A DNA stretch of 10,809 nt from CAIVAT01 sp037131145 (GTDB lineage: Bacteria > Bacteroidota > Bacteroidia > Bacteroidales > FEN-979): positions 1 through 10,809 of the forward strand of contig JBAXRP010000152.1 in assembly GCA_037131145.1 (NCBI GenBank), in the 5' to 3' direction. Shown here in pieces: positions 1-8,677 of this stretch (its first letter is position 1; the number at the start of each line of letters is the position of its first letter). The notes beneath the pieces are model-generated. The model ran no database searches, had not been told where the DNA came from, and saw only the letters and a list, made by a program, of their open reading frames with translations. A program made the translations under genes and the position numbers.

Positions 1-24
1 CCTACGGGATTCTGTTGCAAAACC

Positions 25-69
25 AATCTTTTCAATCTTTCCAATCCTTTCAATCCTTTCAATCCTTTC
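25..69. repeat. 9-bp tandem repeat (five units) at the 3' end of the metallophosphoesterase gene
   Basis: Five head-to-tail 9-bp units, aatcttttc, aatctttcc, and then three perfect aatcctttc units. On the coding (minus) strand the unit reads GAAAGGATT. The stop codon of the metallophosphoesterase gene (59-61) lies inside the array. Because 9 bp is three codons, the array stays in phase with the gene and supplies further in-frame TGA codons at 50-52 and 32-34. No hairpin terminator is visible between here and the window edge. Confidence 0.85.
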
Positions 70-1726
70 TGACGCAAATCATTTTCATCGTTTTCGAATA
101 ATTGCCAACGATCATTCTGTAATAGTAAATACCGCCGTTGGAGGATAACTTCGCGGAATTGAGCGAAACGGTATAAGTTCCCGGCTGCTGATATTGATCA
201 ACAACCGTCATTATTTCCCTTCCCGGCAAATCAAAAACTTTTATCTGAACATTGGCTGCCGCTGGTATTGTATATCTGATTCCTGTTTCGGAAGTAAACG
301 GATTCGGATAATTTTGTTCAAGTTGAAACGTTCCTGCGATTTCATTTTTTTCTTCACCTCCGGTAACGGTTGATCTGATTGTATAAGAATATGCCGTCTC
401 TCCGTTAGTGTGCGTACCGGTTATTTCATTCGGAAGATAAGTTTTGATATAATCAACAGTTGCCGTTGAATCTGAAACAGTTACCAAAAGAAAACCCCGG
501 CTTGGCAGCAAAATACCATTCACATAACCATACTGGCTACCGACAAAATTGGTGATATTCCTGGATGAAGGCTGTGGGACTTCCTGATAAACAATTCCGT
601 CCTTATCCTGCTTTGCGTAGCAATGATCATGTCCATGAAAGTATATGTTTGCATTGTTTTCCACCATCAGGTAATGAATCGGTTTACCCCAACCGGGGCG
701 GTTTGTATCAAATCCCCAGGTTGAATCTGCATTTTCCCCTCCGTTTTCAAAAAAACCGGCAAATTCCGATCCTCCGCGGGCATCGTTACCTTTTCCGCCG
801 ACCAACTGATGACAGAACACAAATTTGAATTTAGCGCCGCTTGATGTGATAACATTTTTAAACCAGTTGTATTGCTCCTCGCCAAGCGTCCAGCCCCAAT
901 CGGGTTTAGCGGTGGTAAACCAGTAAGGATCAAGGACGAGGAACAAGGCATTTCCCCACTCCCAGGAATAGTAATTTTCGCGGAGCCCTACAAAGTTTTC
1001 AGCCGTTGTATTCCCTGAATAAAATGAGTTGGGATAAGGATTGGGATAAAATAATTTTCGCGTATTGGTTGCCATAACCGGAAGGCAATCGGGCGTACCG
1101 TTCAAAACCCAGCCATTCTCCCCTTCATGGTTTCCAATCACCAGATAGAGCGGAGCCGAATGGCATACAGCGCCGAGGTAAGGACGGTAAAGAAGGTGGC
1201 GCGCCGTTATGTTTGCCTGGGTTTTTACTGCAAGCTTTTCCGACATGAAAATATCGCCAAGGTCAATAAGGAAATCGGGACTTTTTGCGAGAACATTCTG
1301 AAGCGTCAATACATAAGCCTCGCCAATTGAATTGGTGTCAAGATGCGGATCTGCTTCAACGGCAAAAGAAAAGGCGCTTCCGGGAGATCTTTGAGTGTGA
1401 AAAGTTCGTTCGGGACCAACGGAAAAAGCGGCGGTTGTTCCAATCGGTCTGTATCTTGTCCTGTAAAAGTATTTCGTATCAGTGGCAAGATTGAGAAAAT
1501 CAACCTCGATGGCTGTATCTGAAACTGTCACAAAGGTAGAAGTGTTCAGATTGTAGCTTCCTGCCGAAGTTCCATATTCCCAAAATGCCTCTACAGGCTG
1601 ATCAAACAGGGCGCTCATCGTAACAGATGAATTGGTTGGTCTGCCCAATATTTCCGTAAAATTCTGACCAAAAACCATTTGACTTGTAATGAAGAGTAAA
1701 AAACCAAATCCGGCGTGAAATTTCAT
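59..1726 (-). CDS. T9SS-exported calcineurin-like metallophosphoesterase
   Basis: A 555-residue secreted phosphoesterase, probably hydrolysing phosphate mono- or diesters at the cell surface; the substrate is unknown. Residues 1-20 are a signal peptide (hydrophobic stretch ending FGQ). Residues 22-112 resemble the fibronectin-III/purple-acid-phosphatase N-terminal fold (WEYGTSAG, LATDTKYFYRTRY). The catalytic domain, about 118-430, carries the dinuclear metal motifs in order: D126-x-H128, G157-D158, GNHE at 198-201, H306, and GHDH at 365-368. The tail from about residue 468 starts LEQNYPNPF and is a T9SS sorting domain. The ATG at 1724-1726 gives the signal peptide directly. It is the last gene of the probable four-gene operon, 78 nt after the ASST gene, with no strong promoter in the gap. 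The family assignment is firm; the substrate and operon role are inference. Confidence 0.9.
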   Translation of the reverse strand: MKFHAGFGFLLFITSQMVFGQNFTEILGRPTNSSVTMSALFDQPVEAFWEYGTSAGSYNLNTSTFVTVSDTAIEVDFLNLATDTKYFYRTRYRPIGTTAAFSVGPERTFHTQRSPGSAFSFAVEADPHLDTNSIGEAYVLTLQNVLAKSPDFLIDLGDIFMSEKLAVKTQANITARHLLYRPYLGAVCHSAPLYLVIGNHEGENGWVLNGTPDCLPVMATNTRKLFYPNPYPNSFYSGNTTAENFVGLRENYYSWEWGNALFLVLDPYWFTTAKPDWGWTLGEEQYNWFKNVITSSGAKFKFVFCHQLVGGKGNDARGGSEFAGFFENGGENADSTWGFDTNRPGWGKPIHYLMVENNANIYFHGHDHCYAKQDKDGIVYQEVPQPSSRNITNFVGSQYGYVNGILLPSRGFLLVTVSDSTATVDYIKTYLPNEITGTHTNGETAYSYTIRSTVTGGEEKNEIAGTFQLEQNYPNPFTSETGIRYTIPAAANVQIKVFDLPGREIMTVVDQYQQPGTYTVSLNSAKLSSNGGIYYYRMIVGNYSKTMKMICVRKD

Positions 1727-1804
1727 AAGGCAATTTTAGTGGTGAACATTGGTTACTATACACAAAGAAGCCTCATTACCCTTATTGAACAATCATTCCA
1801 TGAA

Positions 1805-3598
1805 CTATTTGTAATAAATCATCTTTTTGGCGAGCTGCTGATTATCTGCTTTCAAAACATAAATGTACATCCCGCTTGAAACCTGCATTCCATTGTCCCT
1901 TCTGCCATCCCAGTTCCGGGAATAATTTCCCGCGCTCAGGTTTTGACCGACCAATGATTTTACCTGATTACCTGAAAAATCATAGATTATCAGACTTACC
2001 ATAGCCGGTTCGGCAATATCGAATTCAATTGTAGTGGCTTGATTGAAGGGATTTGGATAATTCTGATCCAGGACGTTACCCTGTTCGCCGCTTACTTTAT
2101 TTTCCAGCACATCGGTTATAGTTTCAGGAGTCCAATAGTTGGGAGGATCGCCCGTCATGGTAGCTCCGGGGGTAAGATCATGTCCAATCAGTCCGGGGTC
2201 GGTCGAAGCATAACGGTAAGCTCTGAAAACCCCGTTATATGTCGGATAGTTATCGACCTTAACCTTTTTTATACCATTTCTTGTCATTGGGTTGGTATAT
2301 TCCCAAACTACGGATGTGTCGGATGGATATACCTCAAAAAAATGTCCGTCGTTCATGGCGCAAACGAGTGTGTTCCCGTTTGGTAATCGCTGTGCGCTTG
2401 AGCCAATGGTACTGTAAAAGGATGTGTTGTTTTTGCTGGAATATTTCCAGACGATTTGCTTTGAAACCTTTTTGTTTTCTTTCATCAGGTTCGGATCAGG
2501 AGATCCGACAGTGTTGTAGCCTGCATCGGGAGGATTTACAAACTGACCGGTATTCACTCCGGCAGAATTCAAATATGGATTAATTTCCATGATGTATGAC
2601 TGCGGAGTAAGTTCGAACAGGTTTTGAGCATTATTAAATACCAGGAAGTTCCCTTCGCCGGGAAGACCGGCTTTAATCCATTGGATGTCGTGGGAACCTC
2701 CGAGTTGTTTGTTGCCTGCAGTTGCTTTCTCCCAATTATCCAGTACCGAAGGGGGATCGCCCTGGTCGTATTTTGCCGGATCGCCGAAACGGTATTTGAA
2801 GTCGCCCAGACTGCCCGCGGCAAGCGCTATACTGCTCACAGGATTGTTTGCAACGAAGGTATTGCCATGATCAATAACATAGAATTCCCCGTGAACTGAA
2901 TTAACGACTATTAAATCGAGGGTTTGGTTATAATCAAGCGAGTTGCAGTGCATCCAGTCGCTTTTCACACGATTTCCACGGATATTCAGGTCAATCCTGC
3001 CCGGGGTATTCGCGATAATGCCATAAGTGGGTTTTGCCGGAAACATATCCTGCACCACATGGTCAAAAAAACACCATTCCCAAATCACATTGCCCTGCCG
3101 GTCAACCTCAACAATGGCGTCCATTTGTGATCCCGTGTAATCATACTGGGGATCGCATCCGGCGTCGAGGCACTGTTGCGCTGTCAAATCTTTGTTTGCA
3201 ATATATAGAAATGTCGAATCGCCAAGTTTTGGATTGTAAATTTTGGTGAAATCATGATGTCCATGATAGAGTGATCGGGTTTCGGTGTATTGCCATACTG
3301 TATTGCCGTTCCAGTCAACCTCTTTCCATATATTCTGATTGCTGGGGTTGCCGCCAACCGCGTCGAGCAGCGTACCTCCTTCTGTAAATCGGGGATTTGT
3401 ACCGATGTTCCATGTATGAATTACATGTCCTTCCAAATCTATTAAATAGGTTGTTCCCCGCGTACCGAAAAGAGTATATCCGGCAAAGGTTTTTGAATCA
3501 TCCCAATATCTTGTTTCTGTTTTGACCATGAAACTTTCCTGCGCAAGAACAGCAAGTGAAACAAATAGGAGAGCTGAAATTAATAGTGACTTTTTCAT
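1805..3598 (-). CDS. Arylsulfotransferase-like (ASST) T9SS-exported protein, paralogue C
   Basis: A 597-residue secreted beta-propeller protein of the arylsulfotransferase family. The family moves sulfate between phenols without PAPS, through a sulfo-histidine. Residues 1-19 are a signal peptide ending VLAQ. The ASST domain runs to about residue 480 and shows YLIDLEGHVIHTW at 51-63, HGHHDF at 112-117, WMHCNSLDYN at 215-224, GGSHDIQW at 300-307, AQRLPNGNTLV at 402-412 and VFRAYRYA at 457-464. Two family-typical arginines are replaced: the S-x-R position reads NSVHG (H236) and the FDNG..R region reads FNNAQNLF. The activity may therefore be altered. The sequence from residue 511 (DQNYPNPFN) is a T9SS sorting tail joined directly to the propeller. 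It starts 12 nt after the fusion gene's stop, which implies co-transcription. Its propeller is roughly 85-90% identical by eye to that of the protein at 6620-8647, without gaps. Confidence 0.85.
   Translation of the reverse strand: MKKSLLISALLFVSLAVLAQESFMVKTETRYWDDSKTFAGYTLFGTRGTTYLIDLEGHVIHTWNIGTNPRFTEGGTLLDAVGGNPSNQNIWKEVDWNGNTVWQYTETRSLYHGHHDFTKIYNPKLGDSTFLYIANKDLTAQQCLDAGCDPQYDYTGSQMDAIVEVDRQGNVIWEWCFFDHVVQDMFPAKPTYGIIANTPGRIDLNIRGNRVKSDWMHCNSLDYNQTLDLIVVNSVHGEFYVIDHGNTFVANNPVSSIALAAGSLGDFKYRFGDPAKYDQGDPPSVLDNWEKATAGNKQLGGSHDIQWIKAGLPGEGNFLVFNNAQNLFELTPQSYIMEINPYLNSAGVNTGQFVNPPDAGYNTVGSPDPNLMKENKKVSKQIVWKYSSKNNTSFYSTIGSSAQRLPNGNTLVCAMNDGHFFEVYPSDTSVVWEYTNPMTRNGIKKVKVDNYPTYNGVFRAYRYASTDPGLIGHDLTPGATMTGDPPNYWTPETITDVLENKVSGEQGNVLDQNYPNPFNQATTIEFDIAEPAMVSLIIYDFSGNQVKSLVGQNLSAGNYSRNWDGRRDNGMQVSSGMYIYVLKADNQQLAKKMIYYK
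2150..3598. repeat. Paralogous ASST block, downstream copy
   Basis: This 1449-bp stretch aligns with 7199-8647 at a constant offset of 5049 bp and without any indel, including the signal-peptide codons. Long near-identical patches occur, for example around 2720-2830 against 7769-7879. Homology drops sharply after the TPGATMTG codons, where the two proteins take on different C-terminal modules. This is a gene duplication flanking the fusion gene at 3611-6586. Confidence 0.9.
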
Positions 3599-3610
3599 AT
3601 TTAACTGGTT

Positions 3611-6586
3611 TTATAGTTTGACAATCATTTGTGATTCAATCCGTAATCCTTTCGTAATACTTATCATATAGATACCTTTTGGCTGGGTTTTCAATGAAAT
3701 CTCCTTTGTTGTGATTCCGGTAAACACCTCCTGCATCACCTCTTGTCCATACAAATTGAAGATCTTCATTGTCGTTTTCATGTCGTTTTCCCCATCGTCA
3801 AATATTTCCAGATAAAATTTCTCCGAAACCGGGTTGGGGTAAATTCTGAAAAATGGATGTTCCGATAAGGCGCTATTTGTTGCAGGCGTAAGGTTATCGG
3901 TCAACGCAACATTGGAAAACATTGACGCTGTTTGGGAACCGCAGTATTGTGCGCTGTTGGTGATTGAAGCGTTTAGATATCCTCCTGAAACGACAACGGC
4001 AGAGGGCAGAATGATTATTTTCTGTCCGGCAATCAACGTTACTGATCCCCCGCTCTGAACGGTGAAGGTTTTCCCGTTTCCTGCAACGGTAATGGTTTGC
4101 GTGGCGTCGAAACAGGTATCTTGCCCATTTATAATGTTCATGTTGATAAGGCTTTGTTTATCCGGCGCGGGATAACTCCTCGCTATGCGGAAACCGAGGT
4201 GATACCAGGGATGGTTTGGATCCTGCGGACCGCGGTAATATGAAGGATTCCGGTTCGAAACGCGGGAATGTCCATCGTTTACCCCACCTGATGTTAGCCC
4301 GTTATACCAGTTTCCGCCGCGCATTCCCCGGTAGGGTTTGCCGTCGGGCATGATGAATCCTGAAGTTGGTCCCGTAGGATTATGGTACGGGCTGACGCTG
4401 TAATAATTTTGTCCATACCAGTCATTGACAAGCTCCCACACGTTTCCCTGCATATCATACAACCCGAAACCATTGGCTCCATTGGAGGTTTGGTAGGTAG
4501 TAGCGCTTCCGGGCCATGAATAGGTCGTTTTCTGTTTCAGCGTTCCGTCATAAAATCCCACAGGAGTTGTGTAGGGATAGGCGCCCGATTCGAAAGGATC
4601 GCCCGAATTTGGCAGGTTCGTTTGCGTAATGTCAATCGCGTCTCCGTTTGGATAACGGTAATATGGATTTTTATGTCCACCCCTTCCGGCATATTCCCAT
4701 TCAGCTTCGGTTGGCAGGCGGTATCCGTTTTTGGTGAAATCACACGCTCCGGTGGTAAGTGTGTAACATGGTTCATACCCTAATTTCGCGCTGAGCCAGT
4801 TGCAGTAAGCTATGGCGCCATGCCATCTGACGCAGACCATCGGATGATCCGATTTATTGGCAGTTACGCTGAAAGATGTCCCGTTCCACTGGATTCTGCT
4901 GAATGTTCCCAAAGGACCAACTTCACAGATCATGTTTGTATCTCCGGTAATAAAAACATTGCTGTCAATTACCGTGATCGCTCCGTCGTCATTCATTTCA
5001 TTTAAAAACAGGCAAAATTCCTGATTTGAAAGTTCTGTAGCCGATATTTGAAATGAATCCAACTGCACCGGATGAATCGGAATTTCATCGCTCGGATGTC
5101 CGGGATCAATAAATCCATGATGATCGCCCATGCTGAATGTGTCGGCGGGAATAACGACCATTTCGCTTTTTGAATAGAGTTCAATGAAATCCCCTGGCGT
5201 CATGTCCTTTCCGGCGAATGCCGCGTAATCAGTTGGATACCGGTAAACTCTGAAAACCGAGTTCATGGTTTCATCCGATCTTACCGGATTGACCGGGAGC
5301 GTTTCTCCTTGCATTAATGGACCGTCGCCATCAACCGGACAGATATATTTCCACACAAGTACGCCCGCTGCTGTAACCTCGGTGAAATCGCCATGTCCGC
5401 CTTCGCAGATGAGCGTATTGCCGTTTGGCTGCCGTTGCGCGCCGGAAATATTTGTTGAGAAGAGCGATTCCGGCGGGTTGGCTGTGTAATTCCATGTAAA
5501 GTTCGTTGGACCGAAAGCCGACCCTGAAACGATAGTATAATTTCCATTTGCATCAACCGGAGGGGTGATTTCATCAACCGTTGAGTAATTTGGATTACGC
5601 CCCAAACCATTGTTGTAACATGTCAGATTTCCCGCGCCCGGACAATTGGACTTAACCCACTCTACATCGTGCTGCTCAAAATATTTACGATTGCTGATAT
5701 TTCCGGTATTGTATGTCAGCGGATTTCCCCAGCGGTAAAGCAGGTCGCCGCCTTTTCCCCTGTTTCCCCCGGAATGACCGGCTGCCTGCGCCGTTGTCGT
5801 GCTGTGATCAATGATCCAGACTTCGCTGTTGCCTCTTACGCTCAAAGCGATCTGATCCAAAGCCGGGTTGTAATCAATGGAGTTAATATGATTCCAGAAA
5901 ATCGGCAATAGCCTGCGGTCGCCGTCGCAATCAACCAACTCGGGATGCGCGTTTACAACACCATAATTCGATTTTGCTGAGCTATAATCCTGGATCAGGT
6001 GATCCCATACATGCCATTCCCAGACAACGGTTCCGCCTGAAGGATAGGTTGGTTGGATTTCCACAACATAGTCGGGAAGCATAAATCCTTTCTGAGTAAC
6101 TTCAGATTGTAGTTTGGAAGGATCAAACCCCGCCGCGATCACTTCGGCGTATGTTTTTTTTTCCACCACGAGCATGATGATGTTGCCGTTTGGGAGTTTC
6201 TTTATATCGTGGTGCTGCATATAGTTCGGGGTTGAAAAATCCAATGCCCATACGAGGCTGTCATTCCAATCGTATTCTTCAAGGCGTCCGCCCTCTCCTC
6301 CGCCTGTGCCGAGTTGCCCCGGAGTCATGCAAGTCCGTAATAAATTTCCGTTTTCCAACAGATAAACCGACTGTCCCGGAGGGTATGTACTGGCAGTCCA
6401 TTCGTTAATCTTTCGCCCTTCGTTGTTGATAAGGTAGGTCATAGTGTTTTGTTTTGGGGCAAACAATGTATAACCATTGAAAGCCTGAGAAGTATTATTC
6501 AGAAATACTCCCATCGTTCTTGTTTGTCCGTCGGCAGGCAAACACCGCAAAACGATCATTGCGAGAAAGAGAAGTTTAATTTTCAT
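3611..6586 (-). CDS. Fusion protein: ASST-like propeller + FGE/SUMF1-like domain, T9SS-exported
   Basis: A 991-residue secreted multidomain protein. I chose the ATG at 6584-6586 because it begins a clean signal peptide (MKIKLLFLAMIV to ADGQ, 1-21); an upstream in-frame TTG only adds 11 residues before it. The ASST-like propeller, about 30-470, keeps the conserved features WNHINSIDYN (H233, N235), S-V-R251, EQH306D and YNNGLGR330. The FGE/SUMF1-like domain, about 475-804, has MVVIPADTFSMGD, RLPTEAEWEYAGRGG (623-637), GLYDMQGNVWELVNDW (708-723), RGMRGGNW and LGFRIAR. The RGGSFLC-type active-site cysteine segment reads RGGNWYNG, so a formylglycine-generating reaction is unlikely. A Cys-bracketed beta module follows (C825 to C882, TITVAGNGKTFTVQSGGS). 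The tail from 912 (FFRIYPNP) is a T9SS sorting domain. It lies 33 nt after gene A and 12 nt before gene C. The domain calls are firm; the function of the fusion is unknown. Confidence 0.85.
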   Translation of the reverse strand: MKIKLLFLAMIVLRCLPADGQTRTMGVFLNNTSQAFNGYTLFAPKQNTMTYLINNEGRKINEWTASTYPPGQSVYLLENGNLLRTCMTPGQLGTGGGEGGRLEEYDWNDSLVWALDFSTPNYMQHHDIKKLPNGNIIMLVVEKKTYAEVIAAGFDPSKLQSEVTQKGFMLPDYVVEIQPTYPSGGTVVWEWHVWDHLIQDYSSAKSNYGVVNAHPELVDCDGDRRLLPIFWNHINSIDYNPALDQIALSVRGNSEVWIIDHSTTTAQAAGHSGGNRGKGGDLLYRWGNPLTYNTGNISNRKYFEQHDVEWVKSNCPGAGNLTCYNNGLGRNPNYSTVDEITPPVDANGNYTIVSGSAFGPTNFTWNYTANPPESLFSTNISGAQRQPNGNTLICEGGHGDFTEVTAAGVLVWKYICPVDGDGPLMQGETLPVNPVRSDETMNSVFRVYRYPTDYAAFAGKDMTPGDFIELYSKSEMVVIPADTFSMGDHHGFIDPGHPSDEIPIHPVQLDSFQISATELSNQEFCLFLNEMNDDGAITVIDSNVFITGDTNMICEVGPLGTFSRIQWNGTSFSVTANKSDHPMVCVRWHGAIAYCNWLSAKLGYEPCYTLTTGACDFTKNGYRLPTEAEWEYAGRGGHKNPYYRYPNGDAIDITQTNLPNSGDPFESGAYPYTTPVGFYDGTLKQKTTYSWPGSATTYQTSNGANGFGLYDMQGNVWELVNDWYGQNYYSVSPYHNPTGPTSGFIMPDGKPYRGMRGGNWYNGLTSGGVNDGHSRVSNRNPSYYRGPQDPNHPWYHLGFRIARSYPAPDKQSLINMNIINGQDTCFDATQTITVAGNGKTFTVQSGGSVTLIAGQKIIILPSAVVVSGGYLNASITNSAQYCGSQTASMFSNVALTDNLTPATNSALSEHPFFRIYPNPVSEKFYLEIFDDGENDMKTTMKIFNLYGQEVMQEVFTGITTKEISLKTQPKGIYMISITKGLRIESQMIVKL

Positions 6587-6619
6587 ATAGGTTTGAATTT
6601 TGGGAATAAAAACTTTCAA

Positions 6620-8647
6620 CTAATTTATTTTCAATATTTTAATAGATTCTGCTTTTTCCCCGGAGATAACTCTGATAACATAAAGTCCTGCCGGAAGATC
6701 ATCGAGAGAGAATCGGTATTGGCGCGACCCGGTCAGAGTTCGGGAAAGTAAAAGAGTACCTTGAGCTGAATAAACTTTGGCAATGGTTATTTCAGATAGT
6801 CCGATTCCATTGGTTTCGAGAGTTACTGATCCCGATGTTGGATTGGGATAGACGCCAAAAGCTGTTAAGCCAGTCTTCATTTCATGTTCATCATCTTCGG
6901 ATATTGTTGTCGCCATTGATGAAGATTGTGCGGCGCAGTATTCACCGGTTGTTGTGATGAAACCTTTCATGTATCCGCCCGATTTAATCTTAACCCCTGT
7001 GCGGAACAGGATGTTATTTCCTGAAATAAAAGTAGCGGATCCATTGTTCTGAACCACGAAGGAAGTTCCGCCGCCAGCTACCGTTATAGTCTGAGTTGCA
7101 TCATAACATTCTGTTTGTCCGCTTGAAACAGTTACATTCTGAATGGCGCTGGTTGTAGCAAGGGTAAGATCATCAGGGGTAAGATAATCCGGAATATTTC
7201 CTGTCATTGTAGCTCCGGGGGTAAGATCGCGACCAACAAGCGCCGGGTGATCGCTTGCGTACCGGTACGCCCTGAATACTCCGGTGAAGGTTGGATAATT
7301 ATCCACCTTAATCGTTTTTATCCCATTCCTCGTCATCGGATTGAAATATTCCCAAACTATTGAAGTGTCGGCAGGCGCAACTTCAAAAAAATGACCGTCG
7401 TTCATTGAACAAACAAGTGTGTTTCCGTTTGGCAAACGCTGGGCGCCGGAACCGATAGTACTGAAAAAGGAGGTGTTGTTTTTACTCGAAAAGCGCCAGA
7501 CAATCTGTTTCGATACATTCTTCTTTTCCTTCATCAGATTGGCGTCCGGCGAATTCACGATATTATATCCGGCAGATGGGGGATTTACAAAATTTCCCGT
7601 ATTTACGCCTGAAGAGTTTAAAAACGGATTTATTTCGATAATGTACGATTGAGGCGTGAGCTCAAATAAATTCTGGGCATTATTAAAAACCAGGAAATTT
7701 CCTTCTCCCGGCAGTCCGGGCTTGATCCATTGAATATTGTGGGAGCCTCCGAGTTGCTTATTTCCGGCAGTTGCTTTCTCCCAATTATCCAGTACCGAAG
7801 GCGGATCGCCCTGGTTATATTTTGCCGGATCGCCGAAACGGTATTTGAAGTCGCCCAGACTTCCCGCGGCAAGCGCAATACTGCCGACCGGATTGTTTGG
7901 AACGAATGTATTGCCATGATCAATAACATAGAATTCCCCATGGACCGAATTAATGACTATTAAATCGAGGGTTTGGTTATAATCAAGCGAATTGCAATGC
8001 ATCCAGTCGCTTTTTACCGGATTGCCCCGCAAATTAAGGTTGATTCTCCCGGGCGTGTTTGCAATAATTCCATAAGTGGGTTTGGTTGGGTCAATATCCT
8101 GAACAACATGGTCGAAAAAACACCATTCCCAAACAATATTTCCCTGCATATCAACTTCCACAATTGCATCCATCTGTGCGCCGGTGTAATTGTTTGTGGG
8201 GTCGCAACCGGCGTCGAGGCATTGTTGCGCGGTAAGGTCTTTATTGGCAATGTAGATAAAGGTTGAATCGCCAAGTTTTGGATTATATATTTTGGCAAAA
8301 TCATGATGACCATGGTAGGTTGAACGGGTTTCGGCGTATTGCCACACTACATTCCCGTTCCAGTCGAGTTCAGTCCAAAAATTCTGATTGCTTGGGTTGC
8401 CGCCAACGGCGTCGAGTAAAGTTCCTGCTTCGGTAAAACGCGGATTCGTCCCGCTATTCCAGGTATGGATAACCTGTCCTTCCAAATCTATCAAATAGGA
8501 TGTTCCCCGCGTTCCGAAAAGCGTATATCCGGCAAAAGTTTTTGAATCATCCCAATATCTTGTTTCTGTTTTGACGATAAAACTTTCCTGGGCAGGTGAA
8601 GAAAGAACTACCGCGAGCATGACGGAAAAAAATAGTAGCTTTTTCAT
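6620..8647 (-). CDS. Arylsulfotransferase-like (ASST) T9SS-exported protein, paralogue A
   Basis: A 675-residue secreted ASST-family propeller protein and the first gene of the operon. The start is the ATG at 8645-8647, which opens a signal peptide (MKKLLFFSVMLAVVLSSPAQ); a longer reading from an upstream TTG would place 18 residues in front and overlap the promoter region. The ASST domain, about 21-480, matches paralogue C residue for residue without gaps and shares its WMHCNSLDYN (215-224) and GGSHNIQW (300-307) motifs. It also shares the non-canonical NSVHG and FNNAQNLF substitutions. From about 505 it differs from C: a Cys-bracketed beta module (C514 to C571, TITVAGGGTSFVVQNNGS) like that in the fusion protein, then a T9SS sorting tail from about 596 (FGVYPNPTSG). 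Sulfuryl transfer at the cell surface is the family expectation, but the lost arginines make catalysis uncertain. Confidence 0.85.
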   Translation of the reverse strand: MKKLLFFSVMLAVVLSSPAQESFIVKTETRYWDDSKTFAGYTLFGTRGTSYLIDLEGQVIHTWNSGTNPRFTEAGTLLDAVGGNPSNQNFWTELDWNGNVVWQYAETRSTYHGHHDFAKIYNPKLGDSTFIYIANKDLTAQQCLDAGCDPTNNYTGAQMDAIVEVDMQGNIVWEWCFFDHVVQDIDPTKPTYGIIANTPGRINLNLRGNPVKSDWMHCNSLDYNQTLDLIVINSVHGEFYVIDHGNTFVPNNPVGSIALAAGSLGDFKYRFGDPAKYNQGDPPSVLDNWEKATAGNKQLGGSHNIQWIKPGLPGEGNFLVFNNAQNLFELTPQSYIIEINPFLNSSGVNTGNFVNPPSAGYNIVNSPDANLMKEKKNVSKQIVWRFSSKNNTSFFSTIGSGAQRLPNGNTLVCSMNDGHFFEVAPADTSIVWEYFNPMTRNGIKTIKVDNYPTFTGVFRAYRYASDHPALVGRDLTPGATMTGNIPDYLTPDDLTLATTSAIQNVTVSSGQTECYDATQTITVAGGGTSFVVQNNGSATFISGNNILFRTGVKIKSGGYMKGFITTTGEYCAAQSSSMATTISEDDEHEMKTGLTAFGVYPNPTSGSVTLETNGIGLSEITIAKVYSAQGTLLLSRTLTGSRQYRFSLDDLPAGLYVIRVISGEKAESIKILKIN

Positions 8648-8677
8648 TTTTTGAGTTCTTGGGAACAGATTATTCAC

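Noticed and set aside
1727..1804. Possible separate promoter for the metallophosphoesterase gene
   Set aside because: TTG-N19-CTTCTTTG is present on the minus strand, but the TA of the -7 box is missing, so it is not called.
6587..6619. Longer start (TTG) for the fusion gene
   Set aside because: It begins immediately after the preceding stop and would put 11 residues before a good signal peptide; the ATG at 6584-6586 fits export better.
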